From Bacteroidales bacterium (GTDB lineage: Bacteria; Bacteroidota; Bacteroidia; Bacteroidales; VadinHA17): a stretch of 5,580 bases of DNA. Both the position numbers and the translations under genes were made by a program. The stretch covers positions 1 to 5,580 of the forward strand of contig JAAZAP010000206.1 in NCBI GenBank assembly GCA_012514255.1, written 5' to 3'. A model generated the notes under the pieces. That model was not told the DNA's origin and did not search any database. It saw only the letters and a program-made list of their open reading frames with translations. Positions 1 to 5,405 of the stretch are shown in pieces (position 1 is the first letter of the stretch; each line of letters begins with the position of its first letter).

Positions 1-49
1 CGCGTCTGCACAAATATAAGAAAGAACATCCGTCGGGTCCTGTTAAGAA
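1..49. other. Left edge, unassigned; possible end of a truncated gene
   Basis: No gene can be assigned here. On the plus strand, the frame beginning at base 3 is open until TGA at 87-89 and would encode a charged tail (RLHKYKKEHPSGPVKK, then repeat-derived residues), so it could be the C-terminus of a gene entering from the left. On the minus strand, an ATG at 29-27 has AGGA eight bases upstream and would start MFFLIFVQT before running off the window. The minus strand also carries TATATTTG at 18-11, which fits the Bacteroidota -7 box TAnnTTTG, but I see no matching -33 TTG. These readings conflict and the sequence is too short to choose. Confidence 0.2.
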
Positions 50-134
50 ACTCAGAGGTTATCAACATACCTCTCAACGGCACACTTGATCAGGACACTC
101 AGAGGTTATCAACATACCACTCAACGGCACGCTT
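50..134. repeat. Tandem duplication of the epimerase 3' end (two 38-bp copies)
   Basis: Bases 50-87 and 97-134 match at 36 of 38 positions (differences at 72/119 and 84/131), offset by 47 bases. The right-hand copy is the last eleven codons plus stop of the epimerase. The left-hand copy, beyond the stop, would read on the minus strand as KCAVERYVDNL-stop against KRAVEWYVDNL-stop in the gene. Both differences change an amino acid, so the outer copy does not look maintained as protein. Similarity stops abruptly beyond 87/134. Possible origins are the remnant of a deleted paralogue, a local slippage duplication, a trace of 3'-end integration, or an assembly error. Confidence 0.85.
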
Positions 135-1079
135 CAGTCCCTCGGGAAAGAGCACCTGCGGCTGGTAACCAAGCAGCCTCACGGCCTTGCCCACGCTGGC
201 CATGCTGTGCGGTATGTCGCCGGGTCTGTTCGGGCCGTGCTCCGGCTCTACCTTTGATATCGAGATGTCATATGCCGCCAGGTAACCCCGAAGCATATTG
301 GTCATCTCATTGAGGTTCACCGAGTCGCCACAGGCAACATTATAAACGTGGTTCAATGCAGCGGGATTATCGGTGGTAGCCGCAAGGTTGTTTGCCAGCA
401 CCACGTTGTCAATATAGGTAAAGTCGCGCGAGTTGCTGCCGTCGCCGTTGATGACGGGCGACTCATGCTTCATGAATGACATGGTGAACTTCGGGATCAC
501 AGCGGCATAGGGCCCTTCCGGATCCTGCCTCCTGCCAAAGACATTGAAATAGCGCAACCCGATGGTCTCCATGTCATAGAGGCTGCCGAAAACGCGGGCA
601 TACTCCTCATTGACAAGCTTGGTGATGGCATAGGGCGAAAGCACCTTGCCGGTGCGCTCCTCAACCTTGGGCAGCTCGGGGGAGTCGCCATAGACCGACG
701 AGCTCGAGGCGAAGACGAACCGTTTTATTCCGGCATCACGCGAAGCGATGATCATGTTCAGGAATCCGTTGATGTTGACCGCGTTGGTTGTCGCCGGATC
801 GGCGATGCTCCTCGGTACGCTCCCCAGCGCCGCCTGGTGTAACACCACATCCGCTCCCTTCACTGCCTTTTTGCACACTTCCGGCTCACGGATGTCGCCC
901 TCAATCAGTCTGAACCCGGGCCTGCCCTGAAGGTCTGTGATATTCTCTTTCTTGCCTGTGGCGAAGTTATCGAGGCAGATCACCTCGTTGCCGCGCTCTA
1001 GGATGTCATGACACAGCGATGATCCGATGAACCCGGCCCCACCGGTCACCAAAACGCGTTTTCCTGTAAGTAGATTCAT
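99..1079 (-). CDS. wbpP: WbpP-like UDP-N-acetylglucosamine 4-epimerase
   Basis: A 326-residue extended short-chain dehydrogenase/reductase, predicted to interconvert UDP-GlcNAc and UDP-GalNAc (or their uronic acids) in the cytoplasm for surface polysaccharide. The NAD-binding glycine motif GGAGFIGS is at residues 13-20, the active-site serine lies in ASSSSVYGD (124-132), and the catalytic Y150-x3-K154 is intact. HQAALGSVPRS (81-91) and LRYFNVFGRRQDP (175-187) match what I recall of WbpP/TviC epimerases more than GalE of the Leloir pathway. Length is normal for the family. The start at 1079 precedes the Rossmann strand directly; no Shine-Dalgarno is visible, as is usual in Bacteroidota. A promoter-like box lies 15 bases upstream, so it may be transcribed apart from the sigma operon. 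The 3' end is duplicated just beyond the stop. Exact substrate (N-acetylated or not) is inferred from motifs; the gene symbol denotes family rather than proven orthology. Confidence 0.9.
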   Translation of the reverse strand: MNLLTGKRVLVTGGAGFIGSSLCHDILERGNEVICLDNFATGKKENITDLQGRPGFRLIEGDIREPEVCKKAVKGADVVLHQAALGSVPRSIADPATTNAVNINGFLNMIIASRDAGIKRFVFASSSSVYGDSPELPKVEERTGKVLSPYAITKLVNEEYARVFGSLYDMETIGLRYFNVFGRRQDPEGPYAAVIPKFTMSFMKHESPVINGDGSNSRDFTYIDNVVLANNLAATTDNPAALNHVYNVACGDSVNLNEMTNMLRGYLAAYDISISKVEPEHGPNRPGDIPHSMASVGKAVRLLGYQPQVLFPEGLKRAVEWYVDNL

Positions 1080-1094
1080 TTATCTGAAATTTCA

Positions 1095-1102
1095 CAAATG
1101 TA
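1095..1102 (-). promoter_or_regulatory. Bacteroidota -7 promoter box for the epimerase
   Basis: The minus strand reads TACATTTG, an exact match to the -7 consensus TAnnTTTG of Bacteroidota. It ends 15 bases before the epimerase ATG, so a transcript would have a leader of only about ten bases. The -33 element is weak: a TTC lies 19 bases upstream inside the 8-bp repeat tract, while the nearest TTG is 25 bases away, longer than usual. Confidence 0.4.
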
Positions 1103-1111
1103 CTAATATGT

Positions 1112-1145
1112 CTGAAGGTCCGAAGGTCAAATGGTCTGAAGGTCC
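1112..1145 (+). repeat. Degenerate 8-bp tandem repeat, CTGAAGGT type
   Basis: Four consecutive 8-bp units are visible: CTGAAGGT, CCGAAGGT, CAAATGGT, CTGAAGGT, then CC. The same unit recurs on the minus strand at 1203-1285, 2241-2280 and 5063-5080; only this copy is in plus orientation. It lies 33 bases upstream of the epimerase start, where the -33 promoter region would fall. Together with 1203-1219 it gives inverted arms (TGAAGGTC and GACCTTCA) that could pair in a transcript. Confidence 0.75.
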
Positions 1146-1202
1146 TTGTCATTCTAAACTATTTGCCGGGCTTTTTATTGTTATCCGTCAACACCTGACT
1201 CC

Positions 1203-1285
1203 AGGACTCTCAGACCTTCATCCGGAGCGAAGCGACAGACCTTCATCCGCCAGCTGGCGGATCAGTCTCTCCGACTTTCCGACCT
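1203..1285 (-). repeat. Degenerate 8-bp repeats following the membrane-protein stop codon
   Basis: Read on the minus strand, the units AGAGGT, CGGAAAGT, CGGAGAGA, CTGAT begin at the TAG stop of the TonB_C-like gene. GATGAAGGTCTG then occurs twice with a 25-base offset (plus-strand CAGACCTTCATCCG at 1211-1224 and 1236-1249). The stretch also contains an 18-bp palindrome. No T-run follows any hairpin on the minus strand, so it does not look like an intrinsic terminator. The rest of the 1080-1285 intergenic region shows nothing further I can name. Confidence 0.65.
1245..1262. repeat. 18-bp perfect palindrome
   Basis: ATCCGCCAGCTGGCGGAT is its own reverse complement across all 18 bases. It lies between the end of the sigma operon and the epimerase promoter-like box, within the repeat tract. 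It could be a dimer-binding site, a cruciform-forming or REP-like repeat, or a hairpin in the operon's 3' untranslated region. Without a T-run a simple terminator is unlikely. Confidence 0.6.
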
Positions 1286-2212
1286 CTACTTAAACACGAA
1301 TGTCAGCACCACGGCTTCTGGCTGCGTCTTATTGCTGCTGCTGCCTGCCGGCACCCACTTCGGACCCTCGCGAAGCAGTCTGAACGCCTCCCTGGTGAAG
1401 GGCTCCCCGGGCGAGTTCACTGCCCTGAGATCGGACAGCGTACTGTCAGGCTGCACCCTGAATGAGACTGTCACCACCTGTCTGACCACCGGCTCAATAC
1501 CTTCAGGGTATCTGATGTTACGTGCCGTCCACTTAATGAATTCATCCCATCCGACGAGAGGCGAAGCGCCTTCCGGGACTGTTGGCGCTGCTGCAGCTGC
1601 CACGATGGGTTCAGCTGCTGCCTCATCGCTCCTGCGTGCATCTTCAGCTGCTTTCTTATCACTGCCCGGAGCCCGTCCCTTCATTGTGGCAATCGCCGTC
1701 TGCGGCACCACCTGGACTACCACCTCCTCAGGCACCTCAACCACCTCCTCGGCAACCTGTGCAATTACCACTGGCTCATCGATAACAACCTGGTCACCTG
1801 CATCTTCCTCAACAACCATAAAGAGGTCCTCAGTCACCTCATCCATAATCTCTCTTTCCATACTGCCGGACTGAACGGACGGGGAGAAAGCCTTCTCCTC
1901 TCTGTCTATCGGTTGCGCCATGGCAATATATGCCGTATCCTTAAAGGACTCCTCTGCCTGCGCCAAGTCAGGCCCGCCGGCAGGTCTCTCCCTGAGCAGA
2001 GAAACCACCACCGCCGAGGCGACAAGCAATATCAATACCGCTGCGGCTGCAGGCAGCCAGATGGTTCGGGGCCGTGCAACACGGCTGTCCATCCTCCCCT
2101 TCAGCTCACGGAGATCAGCCTCAGCCTCCTCGCGGCTAAGCCGTCCGAGGCCCTCTCCAGCCTCCTCCTCAAACTCATCCCTCGGAATCAATATCCTCTT
2201 ATCCTTTTTCAT
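1286..2212 (-). CDS. Membrane protein with TonB_C-like domain; probable anti-sigma factor
   Basis: A 308-residue single-pass inner-membrane protein. Residues 1-49 are cytoplasmic, charged and helical-looking (LSREEAEADLRELKGRM at 25-41), with no His-Cys zinc anti-sigma motif. The hydrophobic span at 51-73, preceded by arginines, predicts a periplasmic C-terminus. A valine- and acid-rich linker (123-170) follows, then a TonB C-terminal-like domain (219-308) with GWDEFIKWTARNIRYPEG and EGPKWVPAG, as in Bacteroidota proteins labelled energy transducer TonB. The linker lacks the proline/lysine-rich character of real TonB, and no exbB/exbD is present in the window. The start at 2212 is chosen because its ATG overlaps the sigma stop as ATGA; an in-frame ATG at 2287 would add 25 residues that are partly repeat-encoded and look artefactual. 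Coupling to the sigma gene suggests it sequesters that sigma factor; this is inference. The alternative is a genuine TonB-like transducer. Confidence 0.8.
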   Translation of the reverse strand: MKKDKRILIPRDEFEEEAGEGLGRLSREEAEADLRELKGRMDSRVARPRTIWLPAAAAVLILLVASAVVVSLLRERPAGGPDLAQAEESFKDTAYIAMAQPIDREEKAFSPSVQSGSMEREIMDEVTEDLFMVVEEDAGDQVVIDEPVVIAQVAEEVVEVPEEVVVQVVPQTAIATMKGRAPGSDKKAAEDARRSDEAAAEPIVAAAAAPTVPEGASPLVGWDEFIKWTARNIRYPEGIEPVVRQVVTVSFRVQPDSTLSDLRAVNSPGEPFTREAFRLLREGPKWVPAGSSSNKTQPEAVVLTFVFK

Positions 2213-2850
2213 GTCCTTTTTTTCTGTCTTGCAGTCGTGCGGTCTTCTGACTCTCCTGACCTTCGGACCTTCAGACCTTCTATACAAATCCTCAGATTCC
2301 TCTTCCCATTCTGTATATACGATTTAACCTTATTCTCCTCCATCCCCAGCTTCTCGCTTATCTGGCGGTAGCTGCACCCCTCGTAAAAGAAGAGCCTGAT
2401 GCAGCTTCTCTGCTCCTCCTTCAGCCTCCCGATACACTCCTCCAGTCGCCTCATCTCCTCCTCCGTCTCATCTTCCACAGGATGCATTTCCGAAGCATTT
2501 TCCATAAAAAATGTCGGGTCATTCATCATTGCATCCTCGTGAGTCATCTCCCTCTTCCTGCTCCTCAGCAACATCAGGCAGTGGTTCTTCGTCACCACGT
2601 AGAGCCATGTACGGAAGCGCTCTATCTCCTGCTGCTGCATCGTCGTCACCAGCTTCTCGAAGATATTCATCACCTCATCCTTCGCCCACTCCCGCTCCTC
2701 AAGGTACTTGAGGCAGACGCCATAGACCAGGTGCATGTACCGCTCATACAACTGCCCCAGCAACCCGATGTCATCCTCTTCGCGGTAACGCGCCACGAGC
2801 TCCTCGTCGCTCTGCGTTATCGTCTTTCTCCTCAGGAATACCGGCCGCAT
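2209..2850 (-). CDS. ECF-type RNA polymerase sigma factor
   Basis: A 213-residue sigma-70 family protein of the extracytoplasmic-function type. Sigma region 2 spans about 13-100: the core-binding helix includes AKDEVMNIFEKL (56-67), and the -10 recognition part includes FRTWLYVVTKNH (79-90). An acidic linker (103-132) follows. Region 4 spans about 134-187, with a helix-turn-helix in YRQISEKLGMEENKVKSYIQ (161-180). No region 3 is present. Residues from 191 on are a tail beyond the normal end of region 4; 191-203 are encoded by the 8-bp repeat, so the tail is probably acquired and not needed for the fold. The stop overlaps the start of the membrane-protein gene by four bases, implying translational coupling. 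The gene diverges from the vWA gene, a likely regulon member by position. The start at 2850 gives a short basic leader before region 2; no clear Shine-Dalgarno is seen. Confidence 0.92.
   Translation of the reverse strand: MRPVFLRRKTITQSDEELVARYREEDDIGLLGQLYERYMHLVYGVCLKYLEEREWAKDEVMNIFEKLVTTMQQQEIERFRTWLYVVTKNHCLMLLRSRKREMTHEDAMMNDPTFFMENASEMHPVEDETEEEMRRLEECIGRLKEEQRSCIRLFFYEGCSYRQISEKLGMEENKVKSYIQNGKRNLRICIEGLKVRRSGESEDRTTARQKKRT
2210..2222 (-). promoter_or_regulatory. ATGA coupling site with an upstream A7 run
   Basis: On the minus strand the sigma gene ends and its partner starts in ATGA, preceded by AAAAAAAGGAC. The AGGA is only one base from the ATG, too close for a normal Shine-Dalgarno, so initiation probably depends on ribosomes finishing the sigma gene. 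The partner frame stays open upstream across the A7 run, so one extra A, by polymerase slippage or mutation, would fuse the two proteins. Confidence 0.6.
2241..2280 (-). repeat. 8-bp repeat inside the sigma factor 3' end
   Basis: On the minus strand the units GAAGGTCT, GAAGGTCC, GAAGGTCA are followed by the weaker GGAGAGTC. The tract encodes about residues 191-203 of the sigma factor (EGLKVRRSGESED), immediately after the region 4 helix-turn-helix. It is the same family as the intergenic tracts at 1112-1145, 1203-1285 and 5063-5080. Because the unit length is not a multiple of three, the tract is open in more than one frame, which explains the spurious upstream extension of the partner reading frame. 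Confidence 0.75.
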
Positions 2851-3062
2851 GCAAACCCTTTTTCAGCAGTTTTCAATTACAATATAAACTTACACAAAAT
2901 CGCCCGGTTAGAGCTATGTCCGTAAAAATCTGTGCCGTTTCATTCCCCCGTACGGGCCGGTGAGCGCAGTGCTACCCAACGCAGCCCAAAAAAATACCGG
3001 CTCTTTTTATGGAATCCTTCTCCAAGCCGCATCCTTATCTCAGAAACTTAATTCACAAAATC
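2851..3062. promoter_or_regulatory. Divergent control region of the sigma operon and vWA gene
   Basis: This 212-bp gap separates two outward-facing genes and must hold both promoters. I find no exact TAnnTTTG box on either strand, which would fit at least one promoter being read by the ECF sigma factor instead of the housekeeping one. A 10-bp perfect palindrome CCCGTACGGG lies at 2947-2956, near the middle, and is an operator candidate. The leader of the vWA gene has a weak inverted pair GGT-AGC / GCT-ACC near 2959-2976. No start site can be assigned from sequence alone. Confidence 0.4.
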
Positions 3063-5024
3063 ATGAAAACATTTTTTTCAATTATCGCATTCATGCTTGT
3101 CACCTCCCCGGGACCTGCCACACAGTTCATGATAAAAGGAACGGTGACCGGCACCGACGACCGCCCTCTCAGCGGGGTTGTTGTGATGGTAAAGGGAACG
3201 AACATCACCGCCATGACCGGCGCTGACGGGACATATGCCATCACCCTCAGCCAGGAGGCGAAGATCCTTCTCTTCTCCCTTCGGGGGATGAAACCGCTGG
3301 AGGAACCCATCTCGGGACGCACCCTCATCAACGTAACGATGGAGCCTGACATTACAGCGAACACTGAAAGGAACCCGGACAATCCCGTGATCCCCAACAA
3401 GGACAAGGAAGAGAAGAGGGTGGATGAAGTATTGTACTATGTGGTTGAGGAAGAGGTGATCTGCGAGTCAGTTGACGCCGCGGTTTATGATCGGTACGTG
3501 GCTGCCCCGGCGGGTGCTCATATGAAATCGGCATACTATCGCCATCCTCATCCCGTACCACAGAACACCGAGTCATATGCAGGCATCAGTGAGAACGGTT
3601 ACAGGGACCCGCTGCAGGAGCCCTATTCAACCTTCTCCATCGATGTTGACAATGCCTCCTACTCAAACGTGCGCCGTTTCATCAACCTCGGGCAGGAGGT
3701 GCCTGCCGATGCCGTGCGGATAGAGGAGATGATCAACTACTTCCGCTATGATTACCCGCCGCCATCCGGCGAACACCCCTTCTCCGTCTATACCGAGGCC
3801 GGCATCTGCCCCTGGAACAACAACCACTACCTGTTGCATGTAGGGCTCAGAGGGAAGGATATCGACCGTAGTGAACTGCCACCTTCCAACCTCGTGTTCC
3901 TGATCGATGTGTCCGGCTCAATGAACTACCCCAACAAGCTCCCGCTCCTCAAGTCGGCCTTCAGCCTGCTCGTGAATGAGCTGAGGGAAACGGACCGCGT
4001 GGCGATGGTCGTTTATGCCGGCGCCGCAGGAGTGGTGCTTGAGTCAACCCCCGGCAACAGGAAAGAAACCATCATGCAGGCCCTCGATAAGCTCCAGGCA
4101 GGCGGCTCCACCGCCGGCGGCGCCGGGCTGATGCTGGCATACAATATAGCAGAGAAGAACTTTATCAGGGGAGGCAACAACCGGATTATCCTTGCTACCG
4201 ACGGCGATTTCAACGTCGGCGTTTCCGATAACGCCTCAATGGAGAAACTCGTTGAACAGAAACGAGGCCTGGGGATCTATATGACTGTTCTGGGATTCGG
4301 GATGGGAAACATCAAGGACGATAAGATGGAGATCATCGCCGATAAGGGCAACGGCAACTATGCCTATATCGACAATATCCAGGAGGCACGGCGCGTGCTG
4401 GTACAGGAGTTTGGCGGAACGCTCTTCACAATTGCAAAGGACGTCAAGTTCCAGGTAGAGTTCAACCCGGCGTATGTTAAGGCATACCGCCTCGTGGGAT
4501 ATGAGAACAGGTTGCTGGCCGACCGTGATTTCAACGACGACACGAAGGACGCCGGCGAGATGGGAGCGGGGCACACGGTGACGGCACTGTACGAGATCGT
4601 CCCGGCAGGATCGGATGAGACAGGATTCCCAACGGTTGACCCGCTGCGGTACCAGGGTGCCGGAGCCGGTTCTGCCAGCGCGGCCGGATACGGCCAACAG
4701 GCTGCCGGCAGTAACATGCGCCCATCGGTGAAGGATGCTCCCCGCGAGCTCTGCAATATCAAGCTCCGCTACAAGGATCCGGAGGCGCTGACAAGCAAGC
4801 TCTTCAGCACAACAGTTGGTACAGATATAAAAAAGGCCGGTGAAACCACCGACCGTTATCGCTTCTCAGCCGCCGTGGCAGCCTTCGGTATGATCTTGCG
4901 CGACAGCAGGTACTGCGGTACCACCAGCAGGAGTGATGTGATTTCACTGGCCTCCGGCGCACGGGGCACCGATGCTGACGGCTACCGCGCCGAATTCATC
5001 CGCCTGGTGCAGTCTGCAAAGTAG
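3063..5024 (+). CDS. Secreted von Willebrand A protein, YfbK type, with CarboxypepD_reg-like domain
   Basis: A 653-residue exported protein. The start at 3063 gives a clean signal peptide (MKTFFSIIAFMLVTSPGPA); an in-frame ATG at 3009 would put 18 polar residues before it. There is no lipobox, so it is probably periplasmic. Domains in order: carboxypeptidase-regulatory-like beta-sandwich, about 22-96 (IKGTVTG, GADGTYAI); acidic linker, 97-165; vWF-type N-terminal domain, about 167-235 (YSTFSIDVDNASYSNVRRF); vWA domain, about 276-445, with MIDAS residues D282, S284, S286, T350 and D380; and the YfbK/DUF3520-like C-terminal region, about 447-650 (TIAKDVKFQVEFNPA, GAGHTVTALYEIVPAG, YRAEFIRL). 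A Gly/Ala/Ser-rich insert lies at 532-550. The metal site appears intact, so ligand binding is plausible; the ligand is unknown. It diverges from the sigma operon and is a candidate target or partner. Confidence in architecture is high, in role low. Confidence 0.93.
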   Translation: MKTFFSIIAFMLVTSPGPATQFMIKGTVTGTDDRPLSGVVVMVKGTNITAMTGADGTYAITLSQEAKILLFSLRGMKPLEEPISGRTLINVTMEPDITANTERNPDNPVIPNKDKEEKRVDEVLYYVVEEEVICESVDAAVYDRYVAAPAGAHMKSAYYRHPHPVPQNTESYAGISENGYRDPLQEPYSTFSIDVDNASYSNVRRFINLGQEVPADAVRIEEMINYFRYDYPPPSGEHPFSVYTEAGICPWNNNHYLLHVGLRGKDIDRSELPPSNLVFLIDVSGSMNYPNKLPLLKSAFSLLVNELRETDRVAMVVYAGAAGVVLESTPGNRKETIMQALDKLQAGGSTAGGAGLMLAYNIAEKNFIRGGNNRIILATDGDFNVGVSDNASMEKLVEQKRGLGIYMTVLGFGMGNIKDDKMEIIADKGNGNYAYIDNIQEARRVLVQEFGGTLFTIAKDVKFQVEFNPAYVKAYRLVGYENRLLADRDFNDDTKDAGEMGAGHTVTALYEIVPAGSDETGFPTVDPLRYQGAGAGSASAAGYGQQAAGSNMRPSVKDAPRELCNIKLRYKDPEALTSKLFSTTVGTDIKKAGETTDRYRFSAAVAAFGMILRDSRYCGTTSRSDVISLASGARGTDADGYRAEFIRLVQSAK

Positions 5025-5062
5025 TCATGTAGTCTTGCTGCCTGAATAATGACCGCAGGACC

Positions 5063-5080
5063 GTCCCGACCTTCAGACCT
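5063..5080 (-). repeat. 8-bp repeat at the lipoprotein stop codon
   Basis: On the minus strand GGTCTGAAGGTCGGGAC runs directly on from the TAA stop of the lipoprotein gene. It is the same unit family as the tracts at 1112, 1203 and 2241. It occupies part of the 55-base spacer (5025-5079) between the convergent vWA and lipoprotein genes. That spacer shows no convincing terminator: the only pairing I see is CCTG...CAGG at about 5041-5059, without a T-run. Confidence 0.6.
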
Positions 5081-5403
5081 TACTCCAGGTCGTCCGCGTA
5101 GGTCTTCTTACGGTAGAACTTTGAGATATCAAAAATGATATCCTTCTCCTGACCGTCTTTGGTTGTGATGGTGACTATATCATACGGATTCCCGTTGTTA
5201 TCAGTCACCATCTGGCTTATTATGTTTGATCCGGGGAAGGTGCGGTCAATGTAGAGATACTCTGCCCGAACCGATCCCACAATCACGGCTTTCTGGAACG
5301 ATGAACCGTCGCGTCCCTGTGAGGAATCGATGAATGATGCTGCGCATCCGGCCATCATCAGCGCTAACACCACTGTCATAAAATAAATTGCTGCTTTTTT
5401 CAT
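5080..5403 (-). CDS. Small lipoprotein of unknown function
   Basis: A 107-residue protein with a lipoprotein signal peptide: Lys2-Lys3, a hydrophobic stretch at 4-17, and lipobox MAGC with the lipidated cysteine at position 20. The mature start (C-A-A-S) has no aspartate at +2 and no acidic surface-export signal of the Bacteroidota type, so a periplasm-facing outer-membrane anchor is the default guess. The mature part of about 88 residues includes SQMVTDNNGNPYDIVTITTKDGQEK, here described by its ends at 63-87, and then DIIFDISKFYRKK; I associate the pattern (D)NGxPYDIxTxxTxDGxEKxIxFDISKF with small uncharacterised Bacteroidota proteins, from memory. The start at 5403 is the only one that keeps the signal peptide. 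The gene converges with the vWA gene, and a hairpin unit of the right-edge array ends 13 bases upstream of its ATG. Function is not recognised. Confidence 0.85.
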   Translation of the reverse strand: MKKAAIYFMTVVLALMMAGCAASFIDSSQGRDGSSFQKAVIVGSVRAEYLYIDRTFPGSNIISQMVTDNNGNPYDIVTITTKDGQEKDIIFDISKFYRKKTYADDLE

Positions 5404-5405
5404 TG

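Noticed and set aside
1155..1185. Intrinsic terminator suggested by GCCGGGCTTTTTATT
   Set aside because: There is no real stem with a loop before the T-run, and no plus-strand gene ends upstream of it.
1332..1874. Long plus-strand open frame
   Set aside because: It is antisense to the TonB_C-like gene, has Ser/Thr/Ala-rich low-complexity translation, and shows no domain.
2213..2287. Upstream ATG as the start of the TonB_C-like gene
   Set aside because: The extra 25 residues come partly from the 8-bp repeat and overlap the sigma gene; the ATGA overlap at 2212-2209 is the more natural start.
1913..2371. Plus-strand open frames across the sigma/partner junction
   Set aside because: They run antisense across two well-supported genes and their translations show no recognisable motifs.
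2482..2925. Plus-strand open frame opposite the sigma gene
   Set aside because: It is the complement of sigma coding sequence; the translation is His/Leu-rich without domain features and runs into the control region.
3009..3062. Upstream ATG as the vWA gene start
   Set aside because: It would place 18 polar and basic residues before an otherwise standard signal peptide that begins at the ATG at 3063.
4236..4762. Minus-strand open frames within the vWA gene
   Set aside because: They lie within a strongly supported coding sequence with continuous YfbK-type homology by eye, so they are shadow frames.
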